From assembly GCF_047948215.1 (NCBI RefSeq), contig NC_134458.1, positions 144,847,036-144,911,035 of the forward strand: a stretch of 64,000 nucleotides of DNA, read 5' to 3'. A program made the position numbers and the translations under genes. Below the pieces are notes generated by a model, which had not been told where the DNA came from, did not search any database, and saw nothing but the letters and a program-made list of their open reading frames with translations. Source of the stretch: Lycorma delicatula. Taxonomy: Eukaryota; Arthropoda; Insecta; Hemiptera; Fulgoridae. Positions 22,795-32,764 of this stretch are shown here, one piece after another. Each line of letters starts with the position of its first letter. Positions within the stretch are counted from its first letter, which is position 1.

Positions 22795-23262
22795 CTAAAC
22801 GCGATCGCAGCGCTGCCTACCGGATCCAATTGTGAACCTTAACCATCCCAAGATCAACAACAACATATAAATAAATAAATAAATTAAAAAAAAAAATTTC
22901 TGTCGGATCAAATTGTGAATCTACACCATTCTCGAATCAACTTATTCTCACACACAAAATTTCATAAAAATCAAGAAATCTATACTAACTAAAATTAAAA
23001 TTGAATATTATTGAATATTCTATACTGCGATGGTAGCGCAGTCTGCCGGATCCAGTGTAAAACATTCCAAAATCAACAACTACTTATAAATAAAAAATTA
23101 ATTAAAAAATCATTTTCCAGTGGACCAAATTGTGAATCTAAACCATTCTCGAATCCCCTTGAACACACACAAAACATTTCATCAAAATCGGTCCAGCCGT
23201 TTAGGAGAAGTTCATTGACATACACACGCACACAAGAAATATATATATATATATATACATAC
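22795..23262. repeat. Diverged tandem subrepeats around CCGGATCC / AATTGTGAATCT
   Basis: The block 22800-22985 is repeated as 23025-23255 (GCG..GCAG, CCGGATCC, ATCAACAAC, ATAAATAAA, GGAYCAAATTGTGAATCTA, CCATTCTCGAATC, ACACACAAA, TTTCAT). Within each there are two shorter copies of the GGATCcAATTGTGAA unit, near 22822, 22905, 23047 and 23123. The second copy ends in a (TA)n run at 23239-23258. The nested repetition fits the 5' region of a Helitron or a related non-autonomous family. Confidence 0.75.
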
Positions 23263-23299
23263 ACAAATAAAATTGGTATAGAAGTATGTATTTCTAAAG

Positions 23300-25110
23300 T
23301 AATAACTGTTTAAAACGGATTTTTATGTTGTGCAAACCCTTCTCTTCATTATATTTTCGGAAATTTTAGAGAACCGTTTTTTACAGAAAATCTGCCGGAA
23401 AAATGGAAGAACCAAATTAATTCCTTAACTATTGAAAATATCAAAATAGATAGATCTTATACGATTACCCTACTCAGAAAACTAGAAAGATTTTGCATCA
23501 AAACGTAAAATGTTTTGCAGAATATCTTAAAGAGATATTCTTCTTTGAACTGATAATGGTCACAGTTTTTCTATTCATGTTTATAAAACGAATCAATCAA
23601 TCAATCCCCAAAATTTCTCTCGAGTTTCACATTCCAGCCGAGCAAGTTCTACCTGAAAAGTCAACTTTTACAGTATTTTTTTCGTTAACTTCTTATACGG
23701 AAATATTATTTTTACTACAGAGAATATCCTGTAAGAAATCGTTTTTATACGAGCCTTTGCTTAGTTTTTTCCTGTAAACACATTATTTTTTAAATATAAT
23801 AAACAGTTCTTTAGATTTCACAAAAGATTTTGACTATATTTTTTTTTAAATCTTTTTTTTTTCTTTATCTTGTCAACAGTGCACATTTTAGTGATGTAAA
23901 ATATGGTGAAATTGTCCATAGAATAAAGAAAGGTAAATTACTTCATTATTCAGAGAAAATCTTTACATAAAGAATCATTGTCTATAAACATATTGTTCAA
24001 CACATGTAAAAACAAAAAAAATCGAAAATGAAACTATTTAAAAAAAATGTTGAAACAAACTAACAGGATGAGTTAATATATTAAACGTATAAATTCATTT
24101 CTAAATTAAATTTTTAAATTACTTTAATAGGTAATTTTATGCAATCCTATTTCATTATTATCTGAATCCTGTTTCATGCGAAAAATAATTTTGTTTTAAA
24201 AACAAAATTAATATAAATTCCTTTAAAACTACGTAATTGAAAGTGATATATGAAATTGAAAATTTCATGATAAAACAATGACTGATCTTTGTGAGTTAAT
24301 AATACACAAACAATACCAGACGAATAAACGTCAAAATTTAGCGAATTTCAAAGCTAAATTACAATCAAGGTTAAAATTTAAACAAATTCATTTAATTATA
24401 ACATTATTCATTGGCTAAACCGTTTTCAATTTCAACTTTGATTTCTGTTTTCTTTATCGAATTGTTTCTATTTAAAAAAAAAACATCAAAGCACTTTTAC
24501 GTATTAATAAAATTTAAATATACATAAATTTACGTATTATAGGAAAAAACGAATGAATGAAAAACTGGAATGTAAATTATATCAAAATATATTTTTAATA
24601 TTAATTATTGCAATACTCATTCTAATCACAGAATACAATTATTAATTTTATTTAAATAATAGATTAAATAGAAAATTAATTATATAGAACATTTATTTAA
24701 TAGATTATATAGAAAATAAGCATTTAAAAGAAAACATAATTTACTGTTTTTTGGCATAGGAATTTAAGAATGCTAATTTGAATAAAGGAAGAAAAAAATT
24801 AAAAATTGTCCTAGAACGGTAGCACAAGGAAAAGAAACCCATCAGTCGAATTAGATAATAAACAATCTTTCTATCTGTGACAGCTATGCCTTTCTTTAAA
24901 GATCACTGTCTTCAAACGTTATGAAACATAAACAAGTAAAGTTTTTACTCAAAGGTTTTAAAAACAGTTTCTAGGTAAATTAGAAAATATATGGACGCAA
25001 GCCCATTATGCCATACAAAATTATTTAATTTTACCTTGCTTATACCTTTCTTTTGTTTTTACAGAGACCGAAGTAATTCTTACGCTTGTAAGTTCTATCC
25101 GTCGTTAATT
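23300..25110. other. AT-rich spacer
   Basis: A 94-codon plus frame (23493-23777) is F/L/S-rich and unrecognised. Nothing else is supported. Confidence 0.5.
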
Positions 25111-25124
25111 CTTCGGTATTAACA

Positions 25125-25434
25125 TATTTCTTTCTTTCTTTCTTTTTCCTGTTTAGCCCCCGGTAACTACCGTTTAGATAATTCTTCAGAGGATGAATGA
25201 GGATGATATGTATGAGTGTAAATGAAGTGTAGTCTTGTACATTCTCAGTTCGACCATTCCTGAGATGTGTGGTTAATTGAAACCCAACCACCAAAGAACA
25301 CACCGGTATCCACGATCCAGCATTCAAATCCGCATAAAAATAACTGGCTTTACTAGGACTTGAACGCTGTAACTCTCGATTTCCAAATCAGCTGATTTGG
25401 GAAGACGCGTTAACCACTAGACCAATCCGGTGGG
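25125..25434 (-). repeat. tRNA-derived SINE, family A, full length with target-site duplication
   Basis: On the minus strand it runs from CCCACCGGATTGGTCTAGTG (25434) through box B (GTTCAAGTCC), GATACCGGTGTGTTCTTTGG and TTTCAATTAACCACACATCT, to ACCGGGGGCTAAACAGG and a (GAAA)n tail. It is flanked by a perfect 13-bp duplication TTCGGTATTAACA at 25112-25124 and 25435-25447. The tRNA-like head, simple tail and duplication are what LINE-driven insertion produces. A 95-codon minus frame over it is not a gene. Confidence 0.95.
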
Positions 25435-25449
25435 TTCGGTATTAACACT

Positions 25450-27280
25450 TAAAGTTACTCAACCTTACTTTTTCTCTTACTTTCTCGGCAATAAATTTCT
25501 ACTTCAAAGCTATACAGAATAATATTTAAGGAAAATAATGTTAATTGGGTCAAATTTTACGTGTCGGGGTTTTTAAATTTTTAACCTTTCATGACCTTTA
25601 ATAAATAAAAAAATTTCAACGTTAAAAAAATCCGGAAGTTAAGTATGTATGAAAGAATCAATGTTGGCCTTTTTTCTCCTTGATATGTTCAAACGGATTG
25701 GACAGATTTGAATGAAATTTGATGCGGATTATTTTTGTACATATATAGAAATTATCGCATTAAATAAGACAATTTAATTCTGGTCACAGTTGACAAAGAA
25801 ACGGGACCTCATGGTCCCGTATCTTACAATTTTACTTAAAAGTAGGTAAATCTTTTCATATAATTTAATACCTCATAAGAATTTGAGATACCTTCAGATG
25901 GTGTTTGGTCATATTCAAACATCTATAAAAGGATTGAGAGAAAAAGGCAGGCAGCAGAGAATTTTGTGTTTGTGGATGAACGAGCGTTTATTGGAAAGAT
26001 AATAAGTTTAAAAACAACCTTTCATTGTCAAAAACTACGCTACAAGATGTAGGACATTTTTTTCTATAAGACACAACTAATTTTATTTCGATCTAATGTT
26101 TCAGTTAAAGTATGTTTATATGTTTTACAAAAGATCATTTCAAATGTTTACATAATACGAATTTATTAAAATACTTACATATTCTGCAGTACAAGAAAAA
26201 ATAAATAATTTATTTATTCTATAAATACAAAGAAATAAACTATTATCAAGAATTGTAACCAGAGTATAAGAGGTAAAAAATGTAAAAGAAAACAGAAAAA
26301 TATTATAATAAAAATATTAAATCTGCATTAAATTACAAATATTTTTGTTAAAACTCTGTTGCCTTGTTTTTGCTGGCGTAGGCAGGAGTATATTAATTAA
26401 TTTATTTGAAAAACAGGTATCAGAGAATCCATTTTTCCACTTGATTGGCAAAAAATAATGAAGAAATTATTCATATGTATATATAAAACTAAATCCGGAT
26501 AAGAGGAAGCTCGACTGTATAATGATTTGACCAGGGAACGAGTATTTTAATACCAGTCTGCCTAAAACAATATATTATATTTACAGCTTGAAAGAGATTT
26601 GTCTTCTTTGCGAACATAAAATTTAATAATGCTACGAGTATGCGTCAACATATTTTATTAAAAGCTGGTACAGATTTAATTGAGTAGATAGGTAGAGAGG
26701 TTTAATCATATTATTTCTAATCATTTGCAATTTATTGTTTCTAAACACAACCTCAGTAACCTAAATATTGATAATACCTTCGCAGTATCATCAATATTTA
26801 ATCTTGCTGTCAGAATAATATTACGGTGAATGTATTACAGAATGTAATGAACTACAGAACTAAAAACATTCCCTCATATTTGTTTCAGTTACTCAAATAG
26901 GTGCTTGCCGTAAAATAACCTTCTAATTTAATTTTCATTTGCAATAAATTGCATAAAACAAAATAAATAATACCGGTATATTATATATTCAAAAATACTT
27001 TTATTGCAAATTAAAATATATATATATAATTGCTTATATATTTTTTTCTTAAGTATAAATAAGTCAAATATAATTATAAAACTATTGTAAATGAAATATT
27101 GAAAAAAAATGCAAACCATGTTCATGATTGCTACTTAGAAGCAACGAGTGCAAATTTATCACCCTACGCTTTTTAGAAAGCTCTTCAAGCAATTAAAGTA
27201 ATTAGCTTTCGAAACAAATAAACAAGTTAGAAAAATTAAACTATACGCAATCTTGTCCATTTAAGCTAATTTTACGTCAA
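25450..27280. other. AT-rich spacer with a short hairpin
   Basis: At 25801-25820 there is a perfect 8-bp inverted repeat (ACGGGACC, 4-base loop, GGTCCCGT). The sequence before it (CAAACGGATTGGACAGATTT, then GAATGAAATTTGATG) looks like the end of a decayed transposable element, but no second copy is in the window. A 65-codon minus frame near 27.0 kb is low complexity. Confidence 0.45.
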
Positions 27281-27284
27281 AAAG

Positions 27285-27830
27285 TAGAAAAACGAGCGCT
27301 GCCGATGATCTGCTCCACAGCAGAAAGCCTGAATATAATTCAGGCTTACCAGAACGATTACCAGATATAATGGCTAGTTGGAAATAGAGATATTATGCCT
27401 GTCTGAAAATGCAAACTCTGAATAAACAGTGGCAAACAGGAAGAGGCTTTATGTGAGCCCTGGTAGAATATTGTCAAGGGGGAATGAACAATGCCCGTGT
27501 AAAACGCCTAAACTGGAAATAACATGGTCATGGTGTGTATTGACCACTAGTAAAAAACCCGACAGATTTCTCATGTTGCGGTGAAGATTGGTCGAGGTAA
27601 CAGCAGTACGCATCAGGAGAGGCAATGGGAAGTCAACTCTATTATTTCCCAAGAGAATCACATCATGATGTTTAATACATATAACACGAGAAGGGCTGAA
27701 AACGGAACATGTCATCACGAACGTTCATTAGTCGATTCGAAAATACAGAAGAATAAATATTCTATTCTCAAGTCAATGACAAAAACTTTTAAAATGTGTA
27801 ATCATTTCATTACGTGAGAAATAAATATTA
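27285..27830. other. Segment less AT-rich than its surroundings, unidentified
   Basis: Base composition is visibly more balanced than the flanks. It contains overlapping frames of 78 codons (plus, 27581-27817) and 89 codons (minus, 27449-27718). I see no conserved domain in either. A short hairpin AGCCTGAAT / ATTCAGGCT lies near 27328-27348. It is probably a decayed repeat or pseudogene. Confidence 0.35.
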
Positions 27831-27990
27831 AAAATTAAAAACCACGAATGCAAAAAAAAAAAAAACATTGCTCTTTAAATATAGGATAATTAAAGATCGT
27901 ACGGATGACAATTTTATATACAACATTTGCTGTACACAGTGTAATTTCTTTTTTCAAATCTTTTTTAGATTTATACACATATATATATAT

Positions 27991-28021
27991 AGAGAGAGAG
28001 AGAGCGAGAGAGGGAGAGAGA

Positions 28022-28110
<89 letters not shown>
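27991..28110. repeat. (GA)n microsatellite
   Basis: About 120 bp of GA repeats with a few interruptions (GAGC, GTAAG). It is preceded by a short TA run. The open frames through it (RE-rich on plus, SL-rich on minus) are artefacts. Confidence 0.98.
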
Positions 28111-28115
<5 letters not shown>

Positions 28116-28258
28116 GCCTATAGATACTCCCGGTAACGAAAGGATTCCATCGTGGGTAATAAAAATAAATCGGTTCAGTTGTTCAGCTGCTCCGGTGGAA
28201 AAAACAAACATACATACACCCTAAATCCATTACACTCCTTTTTGGGCAGTAGCATAAA
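28111..28258 (+). repeat. Interspersed repeat, family C (copy 2)
   Basis: It matches 9183-9335 in order: ACTCCCGGTAACGAAAGGAT, AATCGGTTCAG, CAGCTGCTCCGGTG, ACCCTAAATCCATTACACTC and CTTTTTGGGCAGT, then an A-run. It starts immediately after the GA microsatellite, as copy 1 starts after a short GATA run. Confidence 0.8.
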
Positions 28259-28528
28259 AAAATAAGGGTTTATTTAATTTTATTTGAATACTTTATATAA
28301 TACTACACATTCTAAAAATTCAAATATTTGTGTGTGGTTAATTGTTTTGTTTAAAAAGAGTACTTGTAATAGTATTAGATAATCTAAAATTACAACCTAT
28401 AAGACTGTAATGGGTATTTCTTATAGACCTCCAAAATTTTAATTCTATAGGTACATTATTTTGGCGTTATTGTATATAGATTAGTTTATATATTAGATTA
28501 AGAATCATGATTAAATTCGCCACTCCAC

Positions 28529-28640
28529 CGATATCCGTGACGGAGTGAGTAGCATCTCTGCCTTTAATCTAGAGCTCTAAGATTTGAGTCCCGATCAGGA
28601 AAGACATTTTTCATTGTACAAAATTTTCATTGTCATCCAA
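28529..28640 (+). repeat. tRNA-derived SINE, family B
   Basis: GTGAGTAGCATCTCTGCCTT (box A side), a degenerate box B (GATTTGAGTCCC) and the family tail ACATTTTTCATTGTACAAAA. Same layout as the copy at 564. Confidence 0.7.
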
Positions 28641-28811
28641 CATAGTAGTTTTTATTGTGTATCAGCCTTTGTTTTTATTGAATCACGAAATAAATAATTT
28701 ACATCGCTAATTTTTAATTTTGTTATGTTTATCAAAATAAAGTTATTGTTTTTGTGTTTTTTCTTTTATTTGTGTTATGAACGTTTTCTTATTCAGCGTT
28801 TTTACTTACTT

Positions 28812-29335
28812 TTCATCATACCTCTACAGCTACGTCGAAATAAAGAAAGTATGCTAATCAGTCAAATAATGGATTAGAGATGTTTTTGCATTTCTCAAAA
28901 TTTCATAACCCAGGGACCAAAAAAAAAATGTTGGGGAGGAATGTTCGTAAGTACATGTATTGGCATGTTTGAAGCTTAATAACTTTTGAATGGATGAACT
29001 GATTTTTATGAAATCTTGTGCAGACTCGTATATATGGGACAATTTTTTGGAAAAATTTAGGGTCAATATCTCCAAGTGGTACGTTAGGTAGTATATTAAG
29101 GGTCAATTTTCTCAAATTTTGCAAATATACTTTTTATTAAGCTCAGTATATGCATGCATGCTTGTCTTACTATTTTTTATTTCAATTTTTCCAAAAATTA
29201 CCCTTCCATCAAAATCTAAAAACGCTATTTTTTTTTTACTGGATTTTTTAACCGTTTTTTTTTTAAATCTTCCTAGGCATAATAATAGTGTAGGTAATCA
29301 AAAAAATAATAATTTGGAGGCTATATTGAGGTAGG
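28812..29335 (+). repeat. Interspersed repeat, family D (copy 2)
   Basis: It aligns with the reverse complement of 3785-4345 from CTCTACAGCTACG through TTTTTGCATTTCTC, CATAACCCAGGGACC, AGCTTAATAACTTTTG, GGGTCAATTTTCTCAAA and AAGCTCAGTATATGC to about 29335. Two overlapping 73-codon minus frames and one 71-codon plus frame fall inside it and are not genes. Confidence 0.7.
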
Positions 29336-29339
29336 GAAG

Positions 29340-29825
29340 CCGATAAATTATTTGAATCTTTTAAAACATTTTTGGTTTATTTAAACTTTATATATAAATA
29401 ATAAATTTAATAATTTATTAAAATAAAAACTTTGGTAAGTTTTTATTAATTCTACCTTTTTCATTGGACTTTTTTTTTTTAGTTTCTTAAAAATAATAAC
29501 GTCGAAAATTTAAAACATTCTCTTGGAAAGTGATATTGGAGGTGCGGGAGCAATTTATTGAATTTCTTAACCTTCTTTTCGTTTATTTAAACGTATAATG
29601 ATAATTTTACAATAAAATTTCATCACGAATTACCCCACCCAAAAATATAAATCTTAAGTAACTTTTATCATGTATAATTACTTTTTCACTGTATAGGAAA
29701 AATAACCAATGCCACCAGGAAAGCATTAAAACTTGTTTATTAGCTTTATTTACGTGGTGTTAATTCAATAATTAATCAAGACACTTTCTGAAGCTTATGT
29801 GTGGAAATACGGAAATGGAAATTTG
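29340..29825. other. AT-rich segment with a weak internal duplication
   Basis: The stretch near 29322-29385 (tattgaggta..gggaag, then TTTGAATCTTTTAAAAC, then GTTTATTTAAAC) is echoed near 29533-29592 (tattggaggtgcggga, then TTGAATTTCTTAACC, then GTTTATTTAAAC). This suggests an old tandem copy of the end of family D. No gene is seen. Confidence 0.4.
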
Positions 29826-29828
29826 TAA

Positions 29829-29900
29829 TGTAGCCCGGGATGGAATCCCGGGACTCCTGGATGAACTGCCGAGACGCTACCACTCCTCCACAGAGATCGA
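29829..29900 (-). repeat. tRNA-derived SINE, family B
   Basis: The minus strand reads GTCGATCTCTGTGGAGGAGT, GGTAGCGTCTCGGC, then GGAGTCCCGGGATTCCATCC, with the box B core altered (GATTCCATCCC). It is a short copy without a clear tail. Confidence 0.65.
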
Positions 29901-29947
29901 CTTTTTATTAATATGTGTTTAATAATATGTATGTGTTTATTAATATA

Positions 29948-30520
29948 TGTTGATGTTGAAATTTTGTCATAATTATTAGGTCTATTGTTGTAATAAAATT
30001 ATTACTTAATTTCATACTAATTTAAAATACTAGAATTAACAATAAATAAAAACAATTATTATTTTATCGGATTGAACGTAAAGTGGAGGACATGAAAACA
30101 GACACATAATTACATCAATTTTCTGCCATAACTCGGCTATTTGTTAACTGATTTTTAAAAATAAAGTGTAATTTTATTCGAAATAAAAGGCTTAATATTT
30201 TAGTAAATAATATAAATTTTGATAAAACTAATATTTATGGAGATATAACAGAATATGGCTGCCATTTTGTAATTTTCGAAGTTATTTAAGTCTTGATTTT
30301 TTGCTAATTTAAAAAAATTATTGCCAAGACGCTTACCAAATATGAATGTAATTCGTCAATCCGAACTTCAGATATAAATTTTTATATAAAAATAGCAAAA
30401 TGGCGGACAGGAGAAGAACGAAGGAGAAATTGCAATTTTTCCTAAGGATATTTTTTGTTTACTTTTACAAATATAATCCGAAAAAGTATAGCCAACCCAC
30501 CACTTTTAAAACACTTTGTA
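29948..30520 (+). repeat. Foldback-element family E, half copy
   Basis: It aligns with the loop and right arm of the element at 54044-55008: GTCATAATTATTAGG, ATTGAACGTAAAGT, GACATGAAAACAGACACATA, CATAACTCGGCTATTTG, GAGATATAACAGA, CCAAGACGCTTA, GGAGAAATTGC and AAAAGTATAGCCAACCCACC. It ends at about 30520 with ACTTTGTA. The left arm is missing, so this copy can no longer form the long hairpin. Confidence 0.85.
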
Positions 30521-30529
30521 TATATATGA

Positions 30530-31600
30530 TTTATAAATACTAAAGTTTCTTACAACTATGAGGATAACGAACGCGTTGGGGACCAAACTAGATGATCGGG
30601 CAAGCAAAGCGATCAGTAACCAGTTAGTATATTTTAAATTAAAGCAATCTGAAATGTTATTAAGTAACTGCTTTTACATTACTGTATTTATAGTAAATTA
30701 TAAATAACTTTGATGCAATAATGATTGCTATAGGTATTTTTATTTTGATTTTGAATTTATCATATTACGGTCATGATATTACGGATTATTATTCAGAACT
30801 CCTTTATGATAAATATTTCCAGTTAGCATTACAGAAAAGACGGATTTTACTTTGGTTTTCGTTTTAGAAAAAAGGGAATCTATCGAATGCATTGAACCTA
30901 ATAACCCAAATCCGGTTATACATATCGATTCACTATTCTTACTGTAGAAACGGAATAACGATGAAATTTTATTTTCGGATCAGCCGATCGGAAATTCAGG
31001 ATCATAAAAACAATTTTGATTTGTATTGATTATAATCTGAATAAGAAGTTACAATCTTTTATTTCTATTTAATTTTTTTTTTAAAACCGCTATTAAAAAT
31101 ATAATTAAACTACAATTGTATGTACAAATATGTCGCGTTTTTAATTGTTTTATTAATTTCTATTTTATGAAATAATTTTTTTTTAAATAAATTAGATCAA
31201 TTAAAATATAATAAAATTTAAAATATACATAACATTTTGTTTTTACTTGTTTAATAGTACGATAAAGATAAAACAATGTCTAACTCATTTTTTTTGCAAT
31301 GCATAAAATTTAATTTTAATAAGTTAAGCAATTATTTGGCAAACAACTTTATATGAGAGATCTGTTATAAAGTACCGGGTAAGCAGATTAAAAACAAACT
31401 GAACCGACTTAAATTGCAGTTGTTTAAGTGTATTACTTTTAACGCTGCTACTGTCGCAGCTATTACTAGTACCATTACTGGATATGTGTGATAGTACTCT
31501 TCATAAGAAGTAACTGTGTGTGATAGTTACTGTTCATATTTCAATGCTTTATAAGAGAGGAACTTCTTTGCAGTTTAGTTTTTCTAAACTGATTTATTCG
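30530..31600. other. AT-rich spacer
   Basis: A short 'gatcgggcaagcaaagcgatc' region at about 30593 is the only less AT-rich stretch. No genes or recognised repeats. Confidence 0.5.
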
Positions 31601-31635
31601 ATCGATCAAGAATAAGGGTTCCCAAAGGAAAAGTT

Positions 31636-32576
31636 TATGTGTGTTCAAGATTCTTTCAAGAAACGCGTCAAATATGTGCAGAAAATTTTTCGAATCTCAG
31701 TATACCAGAAAAGAATAAAAAAAACGATCTTGTTAAAAAATGTCTTACAACGGGCTCGGTTTCAAACGTAAAAAGAATTACTCGTATAGAACATTCTCTT
31801 AGGACTGCAAAAGCCATAACCAATATTCAACGAAGAATTTCTGTATATCCAAAAAAATATACAGTTAAGTTATCGTAAAAATGTAGTGTAAAATGCACTT
31901 TTTTCCGTAAGATTCTTCACGATTTAAATTTGAAACAGCTTAAGAAAACAGATAAACCAAACCTTCTTAATTATTACGACTGGTTTCTCAAAAATATAAT
32001 CGATGGACAGATAGACCCGATTCTGTATTTCATATCAGACAAGGTGTGGGTTTGTTTATCTGAATATGTTAAATTGCATAACACCAGGAATTGGATGACT
32101 GATAATCATCATTGGATGTTTAAACTTTACGATGACAATCGGTGAATGGTGTGCTGTTTCTGTAATCGTAAAGTGGCATAATACTCTTTTTTTGATCGGA
32201 CTGTCACTACAAAAGTGTACCGTACCATTTTAGAACAATACTGAACTCAATTTAACACATCATAAAAAGGCTTTTTTTATAATAAAATGGAGCAAAATTA
32301 TTTATTATCACGGGTTCATTGGGCTTTTGTAGAAGAATGAACTGTCTGCAAAGGGTAAAGGCCTCCACATTCCCAGATTTATCTGGTTGCGATTATTTCC
32401 TTTGGGGCTATCTGAAAGATAGAGTTTATGAATCGAATCCTCACACTATCAATGAACTGAAGGCTAATATTCAACAAGAAATTGACAGCATTGACAACAA
32501 AAATTTGCACCAGGGTACTCTCAGTATGATCACTGGATCATCGCTGCGCACATCGAATATTTTTGTAAAAATATGA
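31636..32576 (+). pseudogene. DDE transposase pseudogene (IS630/Tc1/mariner lineage)
   Basis: The frame from 31639 (79 codons) corresponds to the helix-turn-helix half: a KKCLTTGSVSNVKRI stretch, then IEHSLRTAKAI and the basic PKKYTVKLS end. A second frame (31930-32145) has YYDWFLKNIIDGQIDPILYF, then ISDKVWVCLSEYVKLHNTRN, where live relatives have SDEAWFHLSGYVNSQNxRYW. The first Asp is kept and the Glu and Ala are replaced. A frameshift leads to EWCAVS (usual VWCAVS). The third frame (32319-32576) carries FPDLSGCDYFLWGYLKDRVY and NPHTINELKANIQQEI, holding the third catalytic residue (CDYF). The block with the second Asp is not recognisable. It is broken by at least three frameshifts or stops. 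Confidence 0.85.
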
Positions 32577-32764
32577 TAAAGAATTTTAATACAAATACGG
32601 AATTTAATTTAATTTACATTTTCATTCTATTTATTTTATTCATAAAATGTTACATATTACCACTGTGTTTAGTCTGTAGCGATTCGGTTTTAGGTTGCTC
32701 ATTCTGTATAAGAACACTTCAAACATTTATTTATTCAGAGTTCATTGTTTCAACAACATTTTAT

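Larger units (their letters stand above)
21044..23240 (-). mobile_element. Decayed Helitron
   Basis: The minus-strand 3' end at 21044 reads GGGTCCGCTAG followed by T. This has the CTAG terminus and host T expected of Helitrons, next to a (TA)n run. The inside holds a Helitron replicase/helicase pseudogene in the same orientation. At the other side, the minus strand from about 23240 begins TCTTGTGTGCGTGTGTATGT and contains AAACGGCTGGACCGATTTTG, a sequence common at insect Helitron 5' ends. Taking both as ends of one element is an inference. Internal deletion of the replicase makes it much shorter than a live Helitron. Confidence 0.55.

Noticed and set aside
25801..25820. Possible transcription terminator hairpin
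   Set aside because: No gene lies upstream and no T-run follows. It is an isolated 8-bp inverted repeat.
27868..28224. 118-codon RE-rich frame
   Set aside because: It is a translation of the GA microsatellite.
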